From Lepidonotus clava (lineage: Eukaryota; Annelida; Polychaeta; Phyllodocida; Polynoidae), in NCBI GenBank assembly GCA_936440205.1, contig OW387133.1, positions 70,990,374 through 71,054,373 on the forward strand: a stretch of 64,000 nucleotides of DNA, given 5' to 3'. The first letter of the stretch is position 1. Each line of letters opens with the position of its first letter. Shown here in pieces: positions 35,971 to 46,584 of this stretch. The notes under the pieces were generated by a model. The model saw only the letters and a program-made list of their open reading frames with translations. It was not told the origin of the DNA and ran no database searches. The translations under genes were made by a program, and so were the position numbers.

Positions 35971-36366
35971 GGTGCGCCCCGGCTCGTCAGGAAAGCGCAG
36001 GGGTTTCCCTTCGACTGAGATTTTCGTAGTAATCATCTTGGTTTACGGTGATTTTTGACAATTGAGTTATACTCCAAGCAATGGGCACGCCCAATTTGTA
36101 CCTAGCATAGTTCAGCCTACTCGGCTTCGTCCCAGACAAGCCCGCGAACTGCACCGGGAAACCTCTCTCCGACACGGCGTGTGTAAAACGTTGCGGTCTT
36201 TGGGTAAACACAGAAAACGATGACGTCACGCACTCAGCGATCACATGATTGGCTGCAACTTTAGAGGCCATTTCACCCAACCTGTTCACTGTGAAGAGAT
36301 CGTTTTGTTTCCATGCAAGATAGACGGTCGTGGGTCCTACATAAGCCAAATGGCCGTAAAGTAAGG
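35971..36366. promoter_or_regulatory. Probable divergent (bidirectional) promoter
   Basis: This GC-richer stretch separates the minus-strand ATG at 35970 from a plus-strand donor (GTAAG|GTGAGTG, after 36365) that could end the 5' UTR exon of the gene coding from 39080. It holds a full CRE palindrome TGACGTCA at 36221-36228 and an inverted CCAAT box (ATTGG) at 36248-36252. CRE plus CCAAT is common in TATA-less divergent animal promoters. No TATA box was seen. Confidence 0.55.
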
Positions 36367-36419
36367 TGAGTGTTTAAAAGAGGTTTTATTTATTTGATGT
36401 GACCTATAATATGTTTAGA

Positions 36420-37243
36420 ATTCAATTAACCGAGATAGAACGTCACATTCCTTTGCGTAAGGTGATGTAGAGCAGTGCACAGTCATTGCCATCGCACTGG
36501 ATCAAAACACCCGATGTTGCAAGCACTGTCCAGTTTGTGGCTTTGTTAGAAAACAGACAAGGTTACATAAATACTCGTCGGACGAACAGGACGTTGTGTT
36601 ACCGAATAAGACTACAATAATCGCTCTCTAAGGTTATAATGGATAACGTGGATTCACTGAGACAATGTTTTCCTACCACTTCATTTGGTCAATCGTGTTC
36701 CAGACTGATGCCGTGACACCATCAGTGCACCGCAGTCATTTCATAGGTGACAGCTGTAAGGCCTGTTCGCATTCAAAGGCCCCAAATAACACAATGATGG
36801 AGTTCTAGGTTAGGGTTACATGCCTACAATGGGATTTCTTAGAGTTTGCTCATTTCTTAGGGAAAGGACAACGAAGGCCTTAGGGTTACATAGAGTCAGA
36901 ACACCCCCCCATCGACATTGTCTTTTTCCCCACAGCTAGCCATGCTGGGACATGACTGCATGTGTGAATGGGGTAGTAAATGTGCCCTAACTTGATCTTG
37001 GAGGTGAGAAAGCCAAAAAATGCTCCAAACACTCTAAACAACGGCCTGTCCAGAAGATCTATTTCGTTTTGTGAACTTGTTGTATTTCATCAGATAGGAT
37101 TTCTGTTTAGGTAGGGATGAACGCAGGCCTTGGGCTAGTTAGAACTTAGATCCATTAGAAAAACGAGGAAATACTAAAATGAACGTTAGGCCTAAGAATG
37201 CAACTTTATTTTCTCAGGAGCAATTCCCCATACCGGTCCCAGG
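36420..37243. other. Intron or intergenic sequence between divergent promoter and coding exon
   Basis: No gene seen. It probably lies in the first intron of the plus-strand gene whose coding begins at 39080. Confidence 0.4.
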
Positions 37244-37405
37244 GCATAGTGACCCCCTTCTGATCATAAAAGGCAACGATAGGCCATAGGGGGGACCAAG
37301 CACTGACCAAGTGGTTTCTTGGGTTCGAGTCCCGGCTGATCATACCTATTTTTGCTCAGATAGATCTAGGGCCATGCAACTGTGCGCCGAGTCAGGCCCT
37401 GTTAT
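37244..37405 (+). repeat. Possible tRNA-derived SINE fragment
   Basis: A consensus box B (GGGTTCGAGTCCC at about 37320-37332) sits in sequence without a matching box A at tRNA spacing, so it is not a functional tRNA gene. The downstream GCGCCGAGTCAGGCCCTGTT resembles SINE body sequence. Confidence 0.4.
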
Positions 37406-37709
37406 TAGTGTTAATATTATAAATTATTTACAATAAGGGGCCTATGCTGTCACACTCCGACATTTTCACAATTCATCTTTAACTTGAGAAATTGAAGTTA
37501 AACTGACAAAGGATACATTATCGGACGTGTTTTTGTAGCATATTTCTGAAGAAACGACTCACAAATAATAACGATTCTCAAAGACAAGGTAAAGAGGATA
37601 CCTTGCTAAGGTTGCTTAGCAACCCTGAGGGGGACACTTTTGCCCTCATCTAATTGGTCAGTCTTTATATCTAACCTTATCTGTCCCTCTGTGCCTTAGT
37701 TACAGTTAT

Positions 37710-38134
37710 CAGGGATGTCAGTCTTCAGACTTTAGTCTGATTTCAGATTTTTTTAGATTTAAGAAAACTGGCATAAAATTGGACAAATATGGTCAAAACA
37801 TGGACAAAATCTCAATAGTATCCAAAGACATGTTTGATCATGAAAGTGAGCTTGATAATCCACTTCTGAATACAGTTTCTAAACGTTAAAACCAGTTCAG
37901 ACTTTCTTCAGACTAAGTTCAGATTATCAGAATAGTCTGAAACATTTCTGAGCAGTGAATACTGGCCTCTGATTGGTTGATATAAATGTAATTCCAAGTA
38001 TGACTCATACAATTTCTTTGATAAAAATAAATCCTATAAGAGCAAGAGTTATAGGTTAAAATTTTATCATTTATTATGTTGTTTAAATCAACTTAGGTTT
38101 CAGACTTTTTCATCAAGCCCAACTTACATCCCTG
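37710..38134. mobile_element. hAT-like MITE, 425 bp, 6-bp target duplication
   Basis: Ends CAGGGATGT... and ...ACATCCCTG are inverted, flanked by direct repeats AGTTAT (37704-37709 and 38135-38140). Inner sequence has repeated TCAGACTTTAGTCTGA-type words. No coding frame. Confidence 0.7.
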
Positions 38135-38894
38135 AGTTATGCATGAGCGACCATGTATGACTGTTACTAGGGACTTACCTGACCCAGATAGGGCTATGAC
38201 ACACACTTGTCTTTGAGAATATTATATACAATATCTAGATTGATACTTGTTTAGTCATTTTAACGTTGCGTGGGGGTTTTTTTTCAACACGAGATAATCT
38301 GTATTATTATCATTATTAATTACATTAAACTATTATTAATATGAAATAAGGTCTTCGGCACCAGCATATTGATATAGTAACGCACATTATCGGACGTTAC
38401 TGGTTTAGTGTTAGGCCAACATGCCAGACGTGGAGCCGTTGCGGGGCTTTGTGGGCTTGATTCTACTTCACGTTACATAACCTATCAGAGCAAATAACAA
38501 AGTCCATTGGAAGCTTGTAGTGTTTTCGGAAGGATCACAGAATTGCCAGGCCCTATTATAGGTCTCTGCGGTAGATTTAGAAGACACATTTCACATTGTA
38601 ACTTTCAACGCATGGTGTCATTAGTAGATATATAGCAGATTATAGATAATTATCATTATAGCCGTTAATATCAACAAAAGTATTCTAGCTTTGTACTATC
38701 GTTAATATCAATAATTAATGAAATTCAAACTACGAATTACCAAGAAATAGAATGACGGATTTTGTTTTAAAGGAGGGGTTCTCTTGCGAATATATCGACG
38801 TTATCATGATGGTAACTTTAATTTAATGAATTAAACTTACTGACCTTCTAATGTCTAAACCGAATTCTCATTGTGTTGTTGTTTATCTCTGCAG

Positions 38895-39292
38895 GTGAAT
38901 ATCGACCCCACGATCCCTGTTCTTTAGCATTCATCATCCCTGTGCCTGGCGCATGCATCCAGAGGATACATTCGAAAAATAAATCGAGGGCTGAGTACAA
39001 CCCTCGGGAAAATCCCCAACCCAAGAAGCAAACGATTGCTTCTAGCCGTGTATATTGACCTGGTGCGTTCTCCGAGAGGATGAGTAAAAGAGGCACGGTA
39101 GAAACTCCTCACAGCAGCAGTCCCGAGCCGGACATTTCGCTGCCTGCAACCCCCTCCAGTAACAATATGTTCACAGCCAGTGATGTTTATCATACGGACA
39201 CTGAGACCGACTCCGGGGAGGACGGCCCCGGCCGGGACCCACTGCAGCCCGAAGTCGGACACTTACTCAGAGATTCTCTTACAGAGGAGGAG
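38895..39292 (+). CDS. First coding exon of a plus-strand gene (coding from 39080), possibly TPD52-like
   Basis: The acceptor TTTATCTCTGCAG| precedes 38895, the ATG is at 39080, and the exon ends in phase 0 at GAG|GTACGTTG after 39292. It encodes 71 residues, acidic and Ser/Pro-rich, ending LLRDSLTEEE. The acidic HTDTETDSGED tract and terminal LTEEE resemble the region before the coiled coil of tumour protein D52 family members (which read ..LSEEEQEEL..), but that is a weak inference from ten residues. The 185-base 5' UTR here probably joins the exon ending at 36365. No following exon was confirmed; a weak candidate is at 42823-42915. Confidence 0.6.
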
Positions 39293-41280
39293 GTACGTTG
39301 ACACTTCAATTCAAATGATGTTTACATGATAAAAAAAAACAAACATTTATCTTATAATTAATTCATCGTAATTTAAATTCAAAATAATTATTTTAACAGA
39401 TTTAAGAATTACGGAGAATTAAAAATGGATTGTTAATGATGTTTTGTTGTATTTAAATTTTGACAGATTCATGTTCACTCGTTTGAATAACAATTTACTT
39501 CTCGAGGGAGAGTATTACACGTATTTCTAAATTCTTTTAAAAGAGTTTTAATTTTCATGTTTAATCGTATGAATATCAGTGTACTTCTCCATGGGACAGT
39601 GTTTTTTTCAAGTTTTTCGTATATAGCTGTTTTATATCGATTTCAAGTTGACGATGACAGTCCAGAGCTGAATTTACCTACTGTACAATGTGCTCAGATG
39701 GATGCAATAAAAAATATTATAGCTTCACTTGCTAAAGGATCGTTGATGCAATGAAAAGTGATATGGTCTCTTCATGCTCAAAAGTATCGTACCCGCTGGA
39801 CCTATGTCCAAAACCAATCACAGTTGAATACATCTTTGTTGCTAAGTAATATGCTTTGCTTTTCTTTCATCAATTTCTTAAATCTTCTTTATCCATATTC
39901 ATTTAATTGTCTCTGAAATACATGGTCAAACATTGAATCGCTGTCAATGTATAACGTAAGGATCATATGATATGCATTTAGCAGGTGTCATAGAATCAAA
40001 ATGTCAAAACATTGCTGCAAACAACAATGTCAGAACTTATCATCGATGTCAGTTGTTATGGTACATCGGTCATCCAGGTGCAGAGACCCCCAAAACCCTT
40101 AGTGTAGGACTTGTGCATCCCATCGTACTCTAATAGACATACAACTACAAGAAAGAAATTTCTGTCATATTATAGTAACCAAGTAAAGATGTCATGGGCA
40201 GGTGAATTAACAGACCGGGCAGGTAGAATTGCACCTACACCTGCCCGACGGGCAGCAAAGCTTAACAGTTAATGTTGAGCCCTGAGGTTTGCTGTGGATG
40301 ACTCGATGATATATAGATAATTGATAATTGCACGAGAAAGTTTGTTTTGTGCCATGGTTTGACATACATATTTGTTGGTTATTCCAAGGATATATCAAGA
40401 TACTATGGTTGAACTTTTCATCGGTCTGAAAGTGAACAACAAAAACAGTTTTATGATTTACCTGTCGAGTATTGTATGAATACCGCTAAGGATTGGAATC
40501 AGGTGAGGTAGCCCCTCAGGAAAGAAACGAGCCCGCAGTTTTAACCGAGGTTGGATTACGATACGGGTACATGATTGTACTTTATTTTAAGCAAATGCGT
40601 GCGACCTAGTTTCAAAAAGTTTCAGAGCATCATTGTATTGACCTTTTAACTTATATATGCTCCGCTCTTTGTACCACATGACCAAAGCTCTCTTATAACT
40701 ATTTAAAGGATACTTTACCCCTTATTTTAAATATAATCAAATATAGACAGTTGCTTTTCCTACCTTGGCAGGTGAGACAGAACATTATTTATCATACTGT
40801 CATAAGAGGTGTTGGGTGTTCTGGTTTGAATCTTGGACCTCGTCCACTGCTGCATACGTATACCTAGTACCAGATGTGACCCTGAGACTGACCCCTGTTG
40901 CCGTAACCACAGACGTCCGAGTCAAAGGACCTGAGTATGGTGGGTTCGGTCAAGGTGGGGGAGGAGGGAGGGCTCTGGTCAAGGTCACTAAGTGCCCTAC
41001 CCTACACGACATGTGTCGCAGTTCTCATGTTTGACCTTGTACGGGGTCATGTGTTCACGGACGTCAAGATGACAACGCAAATGTTTGGTTACGTGATGTG
41101 CAGAGCAAGCTTGAAATCATTATGGAGTTGAAACTTGGTCGTAATCATTAATAATTGTCATATCTGAATACAGGTCTGATGCACATGTAGCTCCATTGAC
41201 CGTTTATCCTAAGTTTTACTACTTGCAGCAGTAACGTCACCTCGAGTATGGTATATAAGGTTAGGGCAGTGTTACAGTTA
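39293..41280. other. AT-rich sequence, probably intron of the plus-strand gene
   Basis: No supported exon or mobile element. Open frames here (61-89 codons) lack splice context. Confidence 0.45.
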
Positions 41281-41283
41281 GAA

Positions 41284-41670
41284 ATTAGAATTTCTAAATT
41301 AGATATTATGTTTTGGGCACATGCCTATTGCATACATTGTAATATTATTGTAACTGGTGGGCAATTAATGACATGTATAGGTATACAATAAATAATAAAA
41401 ATGGTGTAGCAACTGTATCAAACTCAACTCCGAAACGTTTGGCGGATACTAAGGTAGTTTTATTCATTGGTGAGGAATTTTGGCAATTAGAATTTCTAAA
41501 TTAGATATTATGTTTTGGGCACATGCCTATTACATACATTGTAATATTATTGTAACTGGTGGGCAATTAATGTATAGGTATACAATAAATAATAAAAATG
41601 GTGTAGCAACTGTATCAAACTCAACTCCGAAACGTTTGGCGGATAGGTAGTTTTATTCATTGGTGAGGAC
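41284..41670. repeat. Tandem duplication of about 200 bp
   Basis: The sequence from 41284 (ATTAGAATTTCTAAATTAG) recurs at 41486, an offset of 202 bases. The copies differ by two short deletions (missing about 8 bases near ATGACATGT and 4 near GGATACTAA) and very few substitutions, so the duplication is young. Confidence 0.9.
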
Positions 41671-41730
41671 ATAATATTTGGACTATTGTTTGAGTGATAA
41701 AATAAAGATGCAACTTTGAGGTCGTCCTCA

Positions 41731-41815
41731 GGTGGCTGTACGACCCATGGGGATTGTATAAACCTTGGGCTTCACCCTCGGTACCTGATAATCCCCTTTG
41801 GGTCGTACAGCCACC
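41731..41815. repeat. 25-bp inverted repeat with a 34-bp loop
   Basis: The left arm GGTGGCTGTACGACCCATGG plus GGATT (41731-41755) pairs with 41790-41815 with one or two mismatches. It lies directly after the tandem duplication. No flanking target duplication was recognised. Confidence 0.75.
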
Positions 41816-41869
41816 CCTGGACGCCCCCATGTGAACGATCCTTTCGATCCTCCGGACCTTCATGAGGAT

Positions 41870-43198
41870 ACACTAACAATATATAATTGTATCTATGGCT
41901 TGAACAACCTTGAACACCAGATGTACACCTCAAAAAGTGTGCACCCTGCAGGCAAATTGTAAATGGTGGTTACAGGGAGGCACACTAGATTTCAATCACT
42001 TCACAGTTATTTTTACTTTAGTTATATACGTTACAATAAACGAATGTAAATAGGTCAGGTTTTTAGATTGATATCCACTGAGACATCCCAGTCAGTAATT
42101 ACAGTTAAACGCGCAACATGCAGTTTTCTTTAGCCCAAGAACGTCAAGATTCTGAAATTTACCATTTAACTTTGTCGGTAAATTACCACGACTTACCCCA
42201 TTATTGCCATCTGGCCTATTTATTAAAGTCGTGAGACTTGACATTGATGTGTACTTGGCAGTGTCATAGACACGCATGGAAAATAATAACAGGACGATTG
42301 TCGTTTTGTCGCATGTACTACATTGACTGAAGTTTAGTCAGTTTGTAAAATTGAGTGATCCAATTGTACTTTGACTAGCGCTTACTCTTCCAAGTGAGAT
42401 GGCCATTTATATGGAAGTACTCCAATTAAGAAATAATGATGGGCAAAATGTGGGGTATTTCATCGGATGATTATTGCACTAAGCAAGGTGAAAAAAACAC
42501 AATACCAGGAAATTTAAGAGAGCGAACCATCTCGTATTTTATAAGACCTTTCTAACATAATGCAGTATGAAAACTAAAACTCTTTTTATCACGTAGATCA
42601 AGGCTCCTCATGCCATATTTCAAGCCTATCAGAATGTTTGCCATTAGGCCACCTAGATCGGTATCCTAAATTGGAAATAAGAAATGTACGCGTAAGGCAC
42701 AAATAGAAACATAATCTAGCTAGTTTTTACGTGGTCATATCATTAGTATTCTGCATAGTTTGTCACCCGGCATTACCTTAACATTAACAACTAAATACAA
42801 CAGTATGCTATTTGAATTTCAGAAGAAAAAGAGGGAGTTTGAAGAAGGAACAGTTTGCAAGTTTCTAATAAATTTTTCAGTGTTAGAAAGGGAGCCGTTA
42901 TGCTTTCAAGAAAAGGTAGTCCAGGAAAGAATTATAAGTATTCACTGGATAAGAACACTAAATCTAGGGGAAGTTATGAGATTGGGATATGTGTTTGGAG
43001 GCTAGTGGGCGAGTAATGTGTTGTGAAGTGAGGTAAATATTATTGAAAAAGAAAATGATCATGATAGAGTAGTCGGAAAGGTCACGGGCCAGGTGGGGGA
43101 TGCGGTTTATAGAATTTGTCCCTCTTTACCTCTTTAATATTTTCCCCTAAATTAAAGGGGAATGACATGGTTTTAACTGACTTTTGAAGCTTGAAAGT
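41870..43198. other. AT-rich sequence with one weak exon candidate
   Basis: The only stretch of interest is 42823-42915: the acceptor TTGAATTTCAG| is followed by phase-0 codons KKKREFEEGTVCK and a possible donor AAAAG|GTAGTC. It could follow the exon ending at 39292 in frame, but its codons are AT-rich and the donor is weak. Confidence 0.3.
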
Positions 43199-43445
43199 TT
43201 AATAATTGATTATGCTATGTAGCCTCACCCTGTGCCCCCAACAAGGCCTGTGTTGCCCTTTCTATGGGATATTGCACATAAAAGATCTTGTCACCCTTCA
43301 AAAAATGTAGGATAGTGACCCTGCTGGAGGGTTTCTCCTAATTTATCTCATAGATACAATCACCCAAAGCTGAAAAGCATTACCTTGTGCAGTCTGGAAA
43401 GAACCCTGAAGAGTTGGCCGGACATTAAACTACCTCAACAAACAA
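43199..43445 (+). repeat. Diverged SINE related to the one at 24.1 kb
   Basis: Shares TATGGGA..TTGCACATAAAAGA and TCTCATAGATACAATCA with 24069-24350, at similar spacing, and ends in ACTACCTCAACAAACAAAC. The tRNA head is not recognisable. Confidence 0.55.
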
Positions 43446-45370
43446 ACTTTGTAGCTTATCAGGTAGCTCATTTCACTATTTTAGGCCTTCATTTGAGAGG
43501 CTTTTTTAAAAAAAATCTATTGAAAAAATCTAACAAGATCTAGCAGTAACGGCTACAATTTAGCCTATTTTCATGGTTACCCATTTAAGTGGTAAGTGTT
43601 TACCCAAGTTTAGCGGTAAAAAAAACTTTGAAAGATATACGTACGTCAGAACCCCCAAACTTCACAACGCTGTACAATAAGTATCATTACAGAATAAGCT
43701 ATATATAGATAGAAACGTCATGAAGGTTGATAACAGTTTCAGACCTTCATTTTCAGGTTTCGTTATCACAAGGAAGACCTTTTGGACTGTATCAGTGTAT
43801 GCACTCTTATCTCAGTTGATTCATATCGAATGATGCACCCCTCCTCAAATGACTAGAGTCCAATTTTTCTAGACACGTGTCTGTGGAACCTTTACAACGT
43901 AGTTTAATTTTAAGTTAAATATAACTATGTAAGTAAGCCTGGGACTATAGAATTACCACGTACCCCACTCATCAATATACTTTCTCATATCCTAGTACCT
44001 AGTAAATTATGAAACTATAGTCAATACCTTCAGCTAAAAAAATGGAGCACATTACAAGCATCGAGTAGAGATATTGTATATTCATCGGCTGCCCGTAAAA
44101 CTAAAAGCACGGCAGTTTCCAAAATAACCGTCAACCACATGCTTATGCCATTGATTTGAAACTGACAATTTGGAGGAAAATTACGTTATTTTTCCAATAC
44201 ATTATGGTTTTGAACAGTGTCGTCAGATTCCCATATTCCTGGCACATGTCATGATGGCCAGTCTTACATAAGTATGTGAGTCATCATCGCAATGTCGGGG
44301 TTCATAGTGTAGGGTACGGAGAAGATAGCCGATTTACTGGGTTCAGGGTTCAACGCCGTACGTGGCCTTCTGCTGCTGGACTTTGTCACGACCCCATCTG
44401 TATCATAAGTGATTGTTGGTTGTAAATAAAAACAGCTCCTGCAGACACTTAAGTCAGAAAGTGGCGCGACTTTAATCAGTGAACTTTACCTCTGTTAGGC
44501 GGTGTCAGGTCGCTTGCACCAGTTACGAACTATAGGGCAACTCATTTTCAATATTCATAGCAGTAGAAAGCGACCAACAGCTCTTTCACATCTCTCCTTC
44601 ACAGATTCTCTACACGGGAGCGGCAATAGAAACGTGTTTGTCTTCTTTGCCACTTGTTTAATGAACTCTCTTCTTCACCAACCTTGATTCTGTATCACGA
44701 TCACGTTGATAGAACTTTTTGTTTTTATCTCACCCTTTGCCTCACTTCAGGACGCCATGACTCTCATTCGCCGAATGGTAAGCAGCCGTTTCACATTTAT
44801 GACCGTTTCCACCTATGGTACACTCACAACTCCCTTTTTAGTCGCACCTAACCCTGTCTGTTATGTTAGCGTTACTTATACTCCACAGACTGGCAGTAGA
44901 CCAGACAAGAGCAAGTCCGACTGACTCTAACGAAAAAAGCCATTGCATTGAATTCGATAACTCTACGTCGAATTATTCTCTCTTCGAATTCTCTCTTGGA
45001 ATTGGTTGCATCATTTGCTACTGGAATTTTGAGAATGGCATTGACCTGAATGTGTCCCCTAAATACCATCACATCCTTTAACATTCGAAAATTGACCTTT
45101 ATGTCTGATTGGAACTATCTTTAGCTGAATTTAGTACGTTTGTACAGTTAACCCAAGATCCCAGGTTACCTAGGTACCAAATTTGTTTGACCCAGTTTTT
45201 ACCGTTGCATGGAAATGCATTAAATTATTCATGTAAAGACAGCAACATGTCGAGCCAGAATGGCGCACAAAATACCCCATGAATGACATTACCTTTAGGT
45301 TGAATTGGACAATCAATAGTTGATCATGTTTGTTAATTAAGGTAAGGTTGAGTAGCTGCATAGTGATGTA
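43446..45370. other. Non-coding AT-rich sequence
   Basis: I see no supported gene, RNA gene or repeat in this stretch. Confidence 0.45.
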
Positions 45371-45377
45371 CTTTGAT

Positions 45378-45633
45378 CAGAGATGCCATTTTTCCTTCTT
45401 TTTCCGGATTTCCGGATTTTTGCAAGTTCAGTATAAAAATGGAATTTACAGTTTGCTTTACTTAACTCAAGAATTTAGCTTTTCAAAGTGTTCATTTATG
45501 GTTTCTAAGCCATTTAAAGCATAAATTTACGTTTTCTCCTGGATATTTTGACCCTATTGTATCCAAAACTGAAAATCCGGAAATGTCCTTCCTACTTTTC
45601 CGGATTTTTCACCTCCCCTGGCTGGCATCTCTG
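45378..45633. mobile_element. hAT-like MITE, 256 bp, 6-bp target duplication
   Basis: Inverted ends CAGAGATGCCA / TGGCATCTCTG are flanked by direct TTTGAT (45372-45377 and 45634-45639). TCCGGATTT words lie just inside both ends. The CAGRGATG start and 6-bp duplication match the element at 37710. Confidence 0.75.
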
Positions 45634-45639
45634 TTTGAT

Positions 45640-46009
45640 TGCATTACATGTAATTAGTATTACCGGAAACCAACATATTAACCTAATTGATATCTCATGA
45701 AAAAAAGTAGAATATTGTACACAAATTCGGTTTCCTGCTAGCTCCAGGGCCATGCCCTCCAGGTTTCAATGATAAGCGCATGACTTGTATAAGACAAAAA
45801 TAAGTAGTAAGCGAAGCCTTTTCTAATTCATAAAATGTTAATACTTTGTTTAGTTGTTAGATATTTACCGTCCTGCTGTAAGAAGTTGTTTAGTATCCAT
45901 ACTACTGTACTGTTTCTTTAATTAATCATATTTCCTTCCCCTTTTCCCCCCGGCTTGTATTTATTATTTACCACAACTGTCGCACTCACCCCTGGTTGGT
46001 GCCTGGAGT
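45640..46009. other. Non-coding flank of the Harbinger element
   Basis: AT-rich, no features. It adjoins the left terminus of the 13.7-kb transposon. The last three bases before the terminus are AGT, which do not match the right flank (CTT). Confidence 0.5.
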
Positions 46010-46250
46010 GCGTTCCAGAGCTTTTTTACGACGGTTCGTATACCATTCGTATGTGTATACGAAGAAAAAAGTGTCCAGAGAAAATATACGAAATAATTTG
46101 TGTGTCCAGAGCTTGTTTACGAATATTCGTATAGCTTTACGAACCGACGTATATGGTGTTTTCGCCCCATATTTACGATGGGTCCTGGGGGCTGTCGTAC
46201 CCCAAAAAGTGGTATACGAATGCTCGTATACCTATACGAATTTTTTCTAG
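46010..46250. repeat. Left terminal and subterminal repeats of Harbinger
   Basis: The 21-bp terminus is followed by about nine TACGAA/TTCGTA words, several as back-to-back palindromes (TTTACGAATATTCGTATA), and two inner echoes of the terminus (GTGTCCAGAG at 46071-46080 and GTGTCCAGAGCTTG near 46103). Such arrays are expected binding sites for the element's own proteins. Confidence 0.85.
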
Positions 46251-46584
46251 CGGGCTTTTTGCGGGTTTTTTGCTGGTTTCTTGCTGATTATTTCCTTCAC
46301 TTCCGGCACTACCACGGTAACTATCTTTGGCGCTTTTTTTTCATAAGATATCTAATCCACATTTTTGTATATTCTATCCATGTAAATCTATCTGATTGTT
46401 TGTCATTTAAGTTATTAAGCATATGTAGGCATATAATGTAATATTTTTTGGGAAATTTGACTCTAACTTTCATCATTATGATGCTTCATTTTTTTGCATA
46501 TGATATCTATACTGTATTTCTTATTATATCATTGTAAGTGTTGTTTTTTTTTGTCATTGAAATTCTGTGACTAGGTAATTCATA

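Noticed and set aside
42823-42915. Possible second exon (KKKREFEEGTVCK) for the gene coding from 39080
   Set aside because: Acceptor and phase fit, but the polypyrimidine tract and donor are weak and codons are AT-rich unlike the other host exons here.
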